Shown: in pieces, positions 26,990 through 37,452 of the stretch
How the letters are laid out: every line of letters begins with the position of its first letter
Position numbering within the stretch: the stretch's first letter is position 1
DNA from: Latrodectus hesperus
Taxonomy: Eukaryota > Arthropoda > Arachnida > Araneae > Theridiidae
Assembly: GCA_037975125.1 (NCBI GenBank)
Contig: CM075855.1
Coordinates: 78,030,945-78,094,944, forward strand
Length of the DNA: 64,000 nt
Direction: 5' to 3'
Translations under genes and position numbers: made by a program
The notes under the pieces: model-generated
The model's database searches: none
What the model saw: the letters and a program-made list of their open reading frames with translations, nothing else
What the model was told of the DNA's origin: nothing

Positions 26990-28660
26990 ATTTTTCAAAT
27001 ATTGATAAATAGTAATAGTTTAATTCAGGAATAAATTTTTTTATTGGGACTACATTTCGGCGATTGGAATCATATCCTTCTATTATTTTAGTGGTTCTTT
27101 AAATTGAGAAAGAGAAATGTAAATTATTATCTGTATGAGATTTTTTCTTGAAACCATTTCGATTAAGAAATGCCATTATAATTTTCTTATTTAATGATAG
27201 AATTCGGTATTGTTTGCAAAATAAATTTGGCTTGATTTTCTCTCTAATTTATATTTGTCTCTGTTGAAAATAAATTCTAAGTTAATTAAACATTTTTTTT
27301 TTAATTCTAAGTTAATTTTAAAGAAAGGGAAAAAATATTTTATCAAAATTATTAACTATAATTATTTTTTTACTTTAAGAGAAAGATTCAATTGTAAATT
27401 TAACTGAATCTTAGAACTGGACCTAAGCGAGAAAATTAATACTTGTACAAAATAACAATGTGCATTATATCAAAGTTAAGTTTATCTATAAAATGTATGA
27501 AACCTTATATACTTATTAATTCATGAAAGGAAAATAGATTTAAATTAAAAATAATATTTGATTAGCTTCTACACTATTTGTGTAATCTGTCAGTATAATT
27601 AGACACGTTCTTCATGACGCAGAAAATATTCAAACAGTTGTTAGTTTTATTAATTCTTTCGCTCTATTGGTTTCTATGCTATCGATTGTCATTGTATTGC
27701 TATTGAATATAGTATATGCTGCTGAATATAGTATATATATCCAAAGAGATGCTCTGTAAAACTGAGTATTACGACCACATCCTCGCCAAATTGGCGAAAC
27801 GTTTTTAGCCAAGCTGAGGAGGCGTAGGTATTGGAATTTGGTTAGCAACCTAGAATGGGTGTCAATTCATATAAGAAATCTGGGTTTTCCCCGATTTCAT
27901 ATTGCTAAGCTAATGGAATAAAAGAAAACAGTAATCGTAATACAAATTTATTAAATGAGTCTATTTAAAAAATATTTCAGAATTAAAATTGGAGAAAATA
28001 TAAAGTACGAAAAATAATTATATCTTAATGAAAATAAAACTTAATAACACCTATTTAAAAATGAAGTGAAGAATTTCAGAATTAGTGAATTTTCTTGTGT
28101 TTATAAAAAACAATTTTGATAAATCCAGTGATGAGTAATAGGAAAAATCAAAAAAGATTTCCAGTGAAGTATAAGAGTGATATAATAGGACAGAAACTGT
28201 TCTCGGAATTAAAATTTTAGTTTCCGACAGATTGCTAACGCAGATGAAAAGATTTCGCGTCATATTTTTATGCAATTATATACTTCCCAAATCAATGAAT
28301 GTTTCTGAACTAGTTACTTTTATAACTTCAATACATAACATTTTCAATAATTTTCGTTTTCAACGTATTACTAATGCAAACTGGAAAATATTACATCGTA
28401 TATTTAATCTTATTTATGTAATTATGTACTTGCCAAAATATCTGTGAACTTGCTATTTTTATAACTTCAATACAAACGTCTATAATTTTTCTATTTTGTA
28501 TACAAGAATAAAAACTAAAACGCTATTTCAAAATGAATTTTTAAATCTATCAATGATAATAATCATATCATGTTAATTAAATTTATAAATCCGTCGAATC
28601 TTTACACTGAATATTACTAAATATGTTTTTAAATTCTACTAATTACAATAACATTTTAAG
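26990..28660. other. AT-rich intron, nothing recognised
   Basis: Intronic sequence; a short less AT-rich patch near 27770-27850 is unassigned. Confidence 0.5.
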
Positions 28661-28669
28661 ATTAAACAT

Positions 28670-29165
28670 CTCCCCAAGTCTTTCAGGCTTCCTCACAATA
28701 GTGAGGGGTCGTCCCTGGGGGAGTGGGCAAAGTACATCGGGAATGTTGTGGGTCGCCTAAGGTATGAAGGCCACTATTTATCTCAGCTAATGCCTGAGGC
28801 GTAAGAGCCAAGTCAGTATTCTATCTTTTGGAGCTTCAGTCATTCATTTTTGGCCACAATGCTGCACCATTTTCTTAGACTATGAGTGCTGTAAGCGGTA
28901 CAAGACGGCCATCACCTAGCTTATGTGTGGCCAATTGAGATCTATGTCCTATTTTTATGGAAAAAAGGTTTTACCAGTCTATTTAAAGTGTGCTGACCAC
29001 AGCCACTCCTGACTATATTCTAGATTATCTATGGCTTTCCAGAATTGATCCTTGCATAAGGATAGTTTTAGCGTGATATTTTCTTACATCTGATTTAGCG
29101 TTGCTAAATATGGTAGAATGACAAATGTCATAGACCTGATTTAGTGTTGCTAAACACAGGAGATA
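28670..29165. repeat. Unclassified repeat-like segment of higher GC
   Basis: A stretch of about 300 bp (28670-28970) with much higher GC than its surroundings and no open frame, ending in an AT-rich trailer. Inside the trailer the motif TGATTTAGYGTTGCTAAAYA occurs twice (about 29090 and 29139). Base composition and lack of coding suggest a non-autonomous element such as a SINE, but I see no tRNA promoter or clear target duplication. Confidence 0.4.
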
Positions 29166-29346
29166 TAACAAGATAAAACATTCTTACTGATATCAAAGAT
29201 ATTTCAAGGCATTAAGATATCTCAAAAATAAATGCCCTTACTCCATAATTAATCACATTACTAAAGTACATTATTAAAAGTCGTATCTTTTTCTGAGTAC
29301 GTGTACTACCATTGCTTAAATGTTAACTCAAGAGAACTGTAATTAC

Positions 29347-29442
29347 CTTTTCCATAAGAGCTAAATGTGTCTGCAGTTTGTCTAATTCGGTGTCCATTCT
29401 CGTCTGCAGTGTTTTCCTTTCGTCTTCTACTTCTTCTTGGGC
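29347..29442 (-). CDS. RASEF-like: RASEF-like gene, exon c (coiled coil)
   Basis: A 96-bp exon (32 codons, phase 0 at both ends) with a tttacacag acceptor and gtaatt donor. It encodes a highly charged helix (EEVEDERKTLQ, then TELDKLQTHLALMEK) that aligns in length and position with the RASEF stretch between its EEMDQRI helix and the next coiled-coil block. Confidence 0.83.
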
Positions 29443-29523
29443 CTGTGTAAAATTGGTATGTATTTGCAATATCAAGTAAGACTAAAGATACTCACTCAAA
29501 ATATTATTTATAAAAATTATTAC

Positions 29524-29614
29524 TTTCAGTCTCATTTTCAATTCAGCCTCTTTTACTTGATTATCCAATTCCTCTTCCATTCTTTTTAAATGTTTTTCAT
29601 GTTCCTGTTTCTCT
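29524..29614 (-). CDS. RASEF-like: RASEF-like gene, exon b (coiled coil)
   Basis: A 91-bp exon with an aatgcag acceptor and gtaata donor. One base completes the Arg codon from exon a, then 30 codons follow to phase 0. RMEEELDNQVKEAELKMR parallels the LEEEMDQRIQAAEHKTR helix of RASEF. Only 81 bp of intron separate it from exon c, the shortest intron in the gene. Confidence 0.85.
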
Positions 29615-29819
29615 CTGCATTGTAATCCATTAAAAAAAGATGGTAAATAATATGAAATAAATTTTCGCTAAAGAGAATAGATAAAAATAACCAAAATGAA
29701 GTTTCAACTAATTATTCCTAGCAAGGTTTGACTAATTTGACATTTAACTTTTATTGTTTATTAAAACTATTTCATAGAAATATAGTGAAAAGAAAATTTT
29801 TAAAGCGCACTATGTAGGC

Positions 29820-30442
29820 CATAGGTTCCCAAAGTGGTCCAGGTGGAACCCTAGGGGTCCATATGAAAACACACGGGGGTCCACGTAGATGTGAAAAGAA
29901 AACAGGGGTTCCCAAGTTGTAAGTGGGGGTCCACGAAATATTATCTGGTTTTCATAATAACGAACAAAAATTTTGTCTTGGATTTACCTATCAACGTAGG
30001 GAAGTAGTATCATTCACTAGGTGGGTACTCAAAAATATTCGAGATTCAATTCAAACTCAGAATATTGAATAGAACAATAGTAATAGTACAAGAGTGTACA
30101 CCACATGTCGAGACTTAAGAATTGCCGCCCTTGCGCCGTCTCGTTAAAAGTATGACTATCTTTTATTGTTGATTTACATTTCGGAGTTCTTTGTTGATTT
30201 TTTCTCAATTGTTGATTGTTTGTTACAATAAATGCTTAAAATTTTGTATGACCACAAGTATAATTTTAATAAATTGGACGCAAGAAAATGTGACACTTTT
30301 TTTTCTTGTTAACACTCCCAATTTTGGGTGATATTTTTTAAAAGTTTTGAGAATACAGTAGAAATGCAGCAGCAGGTGGTCTACCGAAAATAGTGAAACT
30401 TTGAAAGTGGTCCACGAGAAAAAAAGTTTGGGAACCCACATG
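29820..30442. mobile_element. Non-autonomous hAT element (623 bp) with 8-bp target duplication
   Basis: Ends CATAGGTTCCCAAAG on the left and, inverted on the right, CATGTGGGTTCCCAAAC fit the hAT consensus. Subterminal GTGGTCCACG-type motifs recur at both ends. The 8-bp flanks are ATGTAGGC (29812-29819) and GTGTAGGC (30443-30450), one mismatch. The interior has no transposase. The ends resemble those of the hAT pseudogene at 57.9-59.9 kb (TTCCCAACGTGTGGTCCACG), so that family is a possible source of the enzyme. It lies in the intron between exons a and b. Confidence 0.88.
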
Positions 30443-30450
30443 GTGTAGGC

Positions 30451-32104
30451 AAAAGACCTTTATGAGCAATAATTTCTTGTTCACTTATGTTATATAAATT
30501 CTGTTAGCTTTTTAAAATAAAATGCATATATTAAAAAGTTCTGAACTCTTTTTTTTTATGAATTGCAGACAAAGTAACTGAAAAGATAAAAGATTCTTTT
30601 TAAGTCTTCCTTTGTATATATTCAACTGATTCTTATACATAAATTCAAGTTTTTCAAATATTTGCCATAGAAGCACTCACATAGTTCGATAGTGAACAAT
30701 TACTTAAATAATTTTTAACCATAACATAGAAAAAATAGTTTCATTTAAAGAATTTCGTAAAAGGTATTCTTGGTGCAATTTTGATGTTGCAATAGTCAAG
30801 AAAAATAGCATGTTTAATGAAAAATTATAAAATATAACAAAAAATTTAATTCAATTTAGAGCAATATTTTGATTTTTACTGTAGAAATAAAAATTCAAGA
30901 ATTAGAAAAAAACGATGCTGTTTTTTTCTAATTATAAATTGATATGTTACTTTGTTACTATTCCGCAATTCACTATAATATGCGTTCGAATTTGTTTCCC
31001 GATTTGGTAAGATAATCTCATTAATATTAATACATTATTTCATTAGATTTATGTCAATAAAATTTTATGAATGAATATTATTGAGCTCTTTTGACTGCGT
31101 ATAGAATTTCGGTGATTTATAACAAGATCATTTTAATACTAAATTGAGCATTATGAAGTATTATTTTGCACTTCTTATTTCATTTTATTTGAAAAACCTG
31201 AATTCCATAGAAGATTTAACTCTAATTTTTCTAAAAACTGTTATAAAAAAATAGGAGATTCCTGATTGGAATCATTAGTTGTAACTCCATTTTAAGGTTT
31301 TCAAAATACTTGATTACAATAGGGATTTTCTGAACTTTCATTACATATTTCACACTCATCAGCCATTTATATAATTGGTTACAAATGCAGATAATCGCCA
31401 TGGAAAAAGACCTCGATTTGACACAGCACAAATTTATTTGTTGATCTGCAGCAGTTTTGAAGATGTAAGCAAATGTTTCTTATATCTTTAAAGGTATGTT
31501 ACAGAAACAGTAATTGGAAGTTTAAACAATATGGGACTTTAGAAATGGGAAACAAAGCATTAATTTTTTTCACATACCTCGAATATAATGAAACTATTCA
31601 AACGAAAAACTAAATTATATCTAGAATGAAGGGACCAGTAAACATCAAAATTGTTATTTTGATATCTTTTAGCTTTTAAATAGTAATGTGGTGGAGAAGT
31701 ATAAAAATAGAGGGATGCTTTTTTAATATTAAATGCTTAGAATTATTGAAAAATTAGTGCTTTTTACAGCTTGTAATTTGATACAATATGTAAACAATTA
31801 TAAGGATGATAATAATAAAAACAAAGTCAAAAGAAAAACTGAAACGTGAAACACAACTGAAAACAATACAAAAATTTGTACTATCAAAATTATTAATTAA
31901 TAATCCTTTAAAAAATACGCAATCGCTTTATCTAATATATTTAAATAAAAAACACTAATCTTGTAACTACAGTACGAATGTCATTCAAAAATAGAATATT
32001 TTTTGATTTATTTTCAGCAATGAGAAAAAAAATACAATTTTGTATTCAAAACATATAACAACTAATTTAATTAAAATTATTACAAATTTTCCTAAAAATA
32101 TTAC
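30451..32104. other. AT-rich intron, nothing recognised
   Basis: Intron between the hAT element and exon a. No coding or repeat signal seen. Confidence 0.5.
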
Positions 32105-32257
32105 CTGCGCCACGATTCTTCGAGTCTGGCTTTCTCTTCTTGAAGCTGCTGCAAATTTCCCAGTAATTCTTCCACCGCATTTTCAAGATAAGGCACCAGG
32201 TGTCTTTGCTCAGACATTTGAAGTTCATTCAGCAACCATTTCAATTTTCCGTCATTG
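32105..32257 (-). CDS. RASEF-like: RASEF-like gene, exon a (first exon seen, start of coiled coil)
   Basis: A 153-bp exon with a ttttttcag acceptor and gtaat donor. The first base completes a codon from an exon further 5' that I cannot find. The peptide includes LVPYLENAVEELLGNLQQLQ, matching LIQPYEHVIKNFIREIRLQ in RASEF, where the coiled coil begins after the EF-hands. It then becomes Glu/Arg-rich. No EF-hand loop (DxDxDG pattern) is present here, so the calcium-binding N-terminus is either outside the window or absent from this form. Known RASEF proteins are membrane-traffic Rab GTPases; function in this organism is inferred by homology only. Confidence 0.82.
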
Positions 32258-34218
32258 CTGAAAAAATTATAACAACAGAAGTAAGTTTCTCTTAAGCAAA
32301 ATTACATCTGATAATACAATTGTATCTACCTTAAAATTGTATTCAGAAAAAATAAATTTATAAAGAGAGATCAACATCTTTATTTAAAAAGTAGAAAAAA
32401 GCTCCTAAAGATCTCTTTAAATAGTAAACAAATACCATTTTCTTATTTTTTAAAATATGGTTAACAATTAATTTATGTTTTAATAAATTAAAATAAAACT
32501 AAGCAAATTTTAGTAGTTTTTAGGATTTATATTTCCACATATAGCATCACACATTTGCATTATAAATATTCAAACTTTTCAGGAAATAAGCATCAAAAAA
32601 CTAACAAAGAATCGATTTATATTAATTATTATTTATAATCGCAAATAATGCTACCTTTATTCAGATTTTAGGAAAATTCATAGCAAAATTTAGCGCAGTA
32701 TAAAGAAAGAAAAACTTGACGGAAAATTTTAGGTTTTGCTGAGTATTAATGTGAGCAAATTACCGTTTAATTATTAAATCAAAAATATTCCCCAGCTTTA
32801 CAAGTCAGTTTTTATACATCTCATGATATTCTATCATAATTATTATATTATCTTATATTTCTTAGGAAAAGTTGGAAAGTTTCATAATGTTAATAAAGGT
32901 TCAGAATCTCTTGCAATATTGGATAAGCTGCACGCTATGTGTTAAAACCGGCACAAAGAACGAAAAGTAATATCTGACTATGCTGTAACAGTGGTTACTT
33001 TGGCAAGAATATGAAAGAAGTCTAAATGTTCATAGTACATTTTGCTAAGAACGTGCGTGGTATGGTAATCCTAGGCAAATATCACGAATAAATTTGCGTT
33101 TTTATCTGTATAAGATTAAAAGAGTGAAACAGCAAAAACGCCAGTATATACATGACTTCCACATTAGATTTTTGACGCAAATTCAAATCGGTAAGCAATA
33201 ATCATGAAATGTATTGCGGGAAAATGAAGTTTTTCAGCCTCTGAGGTTACATCAATATTGAATGCCAAATTTGAGAATCTGACACGACCATTATTGATTA
33301 TAAAATGTTACAAAATACCATAAAATTAGTGTTCTAGATATACGATCGATACATGATTGGGAATATATTTTCATTCGGAATGGACTTCATAGAATTATTC
33401 TTACTTGCACTCATACTTGTGCGGGATACTTGTGTCTTACTTGTGCGGCAAATATGACCAAACAAAGGAGCTAATATTTCGGCTCAGAAGAGTCCAGGTT
33501 TGTTTCCAATCTTAGGGATGGAGATTTTAAGTGGTTCTAAATCCAATTTAAGCTGTGGTGATTAAGCTTAATAAACATAATTTGTACATAGAGCGGTAAC
33601 CAAATTAAAACAAAATAGAAGAGCCTAATTCTGCAGTATGTTATTTAAGACCTAAGCCCAAGTTATTTATTGTGATTATTTACTTATTTTTCATTCTGAT
33701 ATCTATCTCGTAATAATGGCTTCTGACAATACCTACGCTCTATTAGCCTGGTATAAAATTTGATTGATTTACATTCATTTATTGTTTCGCTACATACACA
33801 CATACATACATACACGTGTGTTTACTGAAGAGCCAAAACATTATGGCTAGCGTTTGACTTACATACAATTTTGATCATGAAGAAGGTATGGGATTCAGAA
33901 GAAATGGTCTATAACTTGTCGCAGAGAATATAATTTTCATTTCTGTGATTACGTGTACTTTTCAATAGAAAGGCTTATTAAATCTTTTGATAAATATTAA
34001 ATTTAGATAATACCAAGACTATCACCAAAACGTCTCTTCTCGTTAGCTGTTTGTAAGCATTCATAATGAGCATTTATGTCTAAATGGATGAATGACGAAG
34101 AGATCAATAGCAAAAACTGAGCAGTTGGATTTTCAGACACAATTAATGGCACAGGATATCAGAGACTGGCCCATTTGATAAAATAAGATCATCGGCAAGC
34201 AGTGTTCGTTTGACGACC
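32258..34218. other. AT-rich sequence 5' of exon a, no further exon recognised
   Basis: Presumably the next intron of the RASEF-like gene, because exon a begins inside a codon. I looked for EF-hand coding on the minus strand and saw none. A segment near 33826-33860 (AGCCAAAACATTATGGCTAG) resembles a Tc1-type end, but no partner was established. Confidence 0.45.
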
Positions 34219-34650
34219 AATGTAGAAACATCGAATTATCATATTTTACAAGAATTGGGGAACTGCATCACTACACTGAACAGAAACATCAATTTACACG
34301 TGATTTCTGCAGCATCTGTTTTTGAAATTTTTCTTTACAAATAAAGAAATTATAGAAATTTTATTTGCATCTATAATCTTTGATCATTATTATATTATTC
34401 GTTAATTCTACAAATCTTTGTAATGGATTATAAACTTGGATAAAATTAACGGTGAATGTAGAGCGAATTATTACATTTTACAGGAATTGGGGAAACTGCA
34501 TCACTTCACTACACTAAATAGTTGATTTACATGTGATTTCTGCTGCACATCTGTTTTTGAAGTTTTTCTCTAAAAATAAAGAAATAATAAAAGCTTTATT
34601 TGCATCTATAATCTTTGATCGTTATCATATTATTCTTAATTCTACCAATT
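34219..34650 (+). repeat. Tandem duplication, two units of about 190 bp, period about 236 bp
   Basis: Unit 1 (34219-34410) and unit 2 (34455-34650) share AATGTAGA, GAATTGGGG, GTGATTTCTGC, CATCTGTTTTTGAA, ATTTGCATCTATAATCTTTG and the following TATTATTC. They differ by scattered substitutions and short indels. No coding content. Confidence 0.82.
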
Positions 34651-34879
34651 ACATCTTTATGTAAAATTATTAATTTTTATTTTATTATATTACTCTCCCA
34701 AATGAAGAGGAGAGGTAAGTAAAGCGTTGAAGATTTGACAATACTCTTGGTTGTCATGACACAAAAAACAACGAAAATTGAGCAATATATTCGATAACAT
34801 TATGACCATTTGCTTTTTGCAGTTTATTACTTCCACAATGGATCGATGGCTGAAGTCGGGATCATTAAAGTAGCCAGCA

Positions 34880-36316
34880 GTTTCGACATCGCCTTTACTG
34901 CCAGGAAAGCTACCGTTTGAAATTAATAATTAAAGAGGATGACCAAATGAAGAACAGTCATATGAAGCGCCACAGCCAGATTTAATAGGTGAAAACTCTG
35001 TAATTCTCGATTAGATGAAGTGCACTGTGGAAGTGGAGTAACTAAAAAGAGTAAGTACAAAGAGAAATATTTAAAAATGGACTTTATATCGAAACAGAGG
35101 AGGGTAAGGCACAGTGTGTAATTTGCGTGCGAGTCCATCCGAACAGTTCGGTGGTTCCAATTAAATTGCGTCGTCATTTTGAGGGTACTCACCCGCACCT
35201 CCATACTTAAAAGATTGATTTTTTCAAGGGAAGAAAACTGAATTAGCTGCTTCTATGCACTGCATGAAAACTCATGCAAAAACAATGAAAACTCACTAAA
35301 AGCTCCTTTCTTGGTAAGTTATGGAGTGGCAAAGACAGGCAAAGTTCATACCATAAAGGAAACTCTCATAAAACCATGTTTTAGTGTGTCCGGTGGTTGT
35401 GGGTTTAATCAAAACACCTTTAGTGTTACAATAATTCAATTATTCAGAGTTAAGTTACACACAATAACAAACAGAAACACTAAATTATAAAAGGATGATT
35501 AAACACATCTTACACACCTTAAGAGTTCGAAATCAAAAGCCTAATTAACTGTCTTTCCTTCTCCCCGCTAGGGGCGCTCTCGGAAAGGAAGAGAGAGTGA
35601 AGTGTCACATTAACGATAATGATTCTTGTATGTTAGACGAAAAGGCAATAAAACTTATATCTTTAGTGCCACTATCAAACAATGCTCTCAAGATACGGAT
35701 AGTTGACATGCCAAATAATGGGAAAGAATCTCTGGTTTCTTGCATCCAACACAATTCATTTTCTCTACAAATGGATGAATCTACGGACATTGCGGGGTTA
35801 GCAATTTTATTGACTTTTTTCTTCATGCATACTCAGAATGTTTCGAAGAAGACCTCTTATTGTGCAAACAACTACCTGCAACTACAACAGGTGCTGAAAT
35901 ATTCCGTTTGTTGGACCATTTTTTAAGAACCAACGGAGTTTCATGGTTTAATTGCATCGATGTACACATAGATGGTGCAAACGCTATGACGGGTCGAATG
36001 GTTAGAGCGGTAACAAAAATAACAGAGACTTGAATGATTGTAGTAGTAGTCTCATTGGGTTCTCCACAGATATACTTTAGCTACGAAAAAAACACCTGCA
36101 TCCTTCAAGAAAGTTTTAAATGAATCTTTTGGAATTATTAATTATATAAAATCACGGTCTTTGGAGTCAAGACTTTTCAAAATACTGTGTGCAGATATGG
36201 GAAGCTTTCATCATTCTTACAGAAGTAAGGTGAGTCCCACGTGAGAATGCATTCTCTCGATTATATGAATTACGTTTAGAAATCCTAGCTTTAGTTTCAG
36301 ACTACCATAATACCAA
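34880..36316 (+). pseudogene. hAT transposase pseudogene (ZBED/SCAND3-like), copy 1
   Basis: Reading left to right: a BED-like zinc finger with CVIC near 35110-35125, FLVSYGVAKTGKVHTIKETL near 35310-35365, then after an insertion LDEKAIKLISLVPLSNNALK near 35632-35690, the HNSFSLQMDESTDIAGLAIL block with the first acidic residues near 35750-35810, and a degraded LATKKTPASFKKVLNES near 36070-36125. The order matches domesticated hAT proteins such as ZBED5 and SCAND3. Stops and frameshifts are many. A 213-bp insertion splits it at 35388 and a mariner fragment cuts off the C-terminal part at about 36317. Confidence 0.85.
35383..35605. mobile_element. Small insertion in the hAT pseudogene with 5-bp direct repeats
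   Basis: The direct repeat AGTGT at 35383-35387 and 35601-35605 flanks 213 bp that are absent from the related hAT copy at 57.9-59.9 kb. The insert has a GC-richer end (CCCCGCTAGGGGCGCTCTCG near 35566-35585). A 5-bp duplication would suit a solo LTR, but the ends are not canonical TG...CA, so the class is open. Confidence 0.5.
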
Positions 36317-36650
36317 ATTACCAGAGATTATATCAAGTAATTGTTGCTTGTAGCGATCAGTATTTACGGTTTTGCCGGGTTTGAGAAGCTTATAATAGAT
36401 TGGCCCCTCCTGATCCCAGAAAATACACAGCATTGTCTTGCGGCCGAAGCGATTAGGCTTTGCGGTCGATTTGGATGGTTGTCCGAGGTTAACATATGAT
36501 CGATCGATTACGCTTGGGATTCTCAAAATAAATCCATTTTCATCACTAGTTACTATACTATGGAGATATGACTTGCGTTCGTAATTGGCAAGCAGCATTT
36601 CGCACATGATTTTTCGGTTTTCCTATCGACGGTCCATTAGCTGGTGTGGT
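36317..36650 (-). pseudogene. Mariner (SETMAR-type) transposase fragment
   Basis: On the minus strand an open stretch contains MCEMLLANYERKSYLHSIV, TSDENG (equivalent of the first catalytic Asp in TGDEKW), GQPSKSTAKPNRFGRKTML, IFWDQEGPIYYKLLKPG and DRYKQQLLDI. These are hallmark motifs of mariner-family transposases. Both ends of the gene are missing. Its left end meets the hAT pseudogene at about 36317 (TACCAAAT), so it inserted into that element or was joined by a rearrangement. Confidence 0.88.
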
Positions 36651-37381
36651 TTTCAAAAATTAGCTTTTCTAACAGACATGTCATCTTACATCAGTATTTT
36701 ACCAATATTTTTAATGCATAGCTGCCCTGAGGCCTTTGCCCTATTTAGCTCTATAATGGGTTAAGTGATAGCCTCTCATATAGTAGGGAACCCAATGGGT
36801 GTGTCATGTTGGCCCCGAAAGTGAAATGATAAAGAAAGAGAGAAACAAGCATCCGTCATCGGTCGGCTTATTTTATACCTTTATCTCGAAAAATGAATTC
36901 AAATGGTGTCAGACATGGTAACAATCGTAAATAGGTTTCGAAACAAGTTAAATGTTATAAGATATTTCTTAAAAACCTGTCATTCCACTTCTTTGTTGTC
37001 AGCAATAAATCAGAAAGAAAGCAAGCAAATATAATTATTAACGTTTTCAGATTTCAATACTAAAATTCAAGAAATAATTGTAAAACTCAATGCATAATTC
37101 AAAAAAATTTTAAGGCAGTGTACATCTTTATTACAATCCTCATAATGTTACAATTGAAGAACAAGAAAAAAGTCTGCAAATTGAACGGTGATATATTGAT
37201 GCCTATATATTCCTGCAGATCAGCCTAGTGAAGGTATCACAGTTTTTTAAACTGTTATTAAAATAAAATATCTAAATTTAAGTTTTAAAAAATGTGGAAT
37301 AAAATTAACTAGAATTTCTGAAAGTGTTCATATACGTGAAAGTGTTTTTTTTTCCCTCGATGAAGTTTATTTATAACTAAT

Positions 37382-37452
<71 letters not shown>

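Noticed and set aside
33826..34810. Tc1-type element suggested by CCAAAACATTATG near 33831 and AACATTATGACC near 34796
   Set aside because: The two motifs are in direct and not inverted orientation and no transposase lies between them.
35388..35600. A definite solo LTR
   Set aside because: The 5-bp duplication is right but the ends are not TG...CA and no matching LTR element is in the window, so the class was left open.
35605..35826. Minus-strand open frame opposite the hAT pseudogene
   Set aside because: It is the antisense shadow of the hAT coding region.
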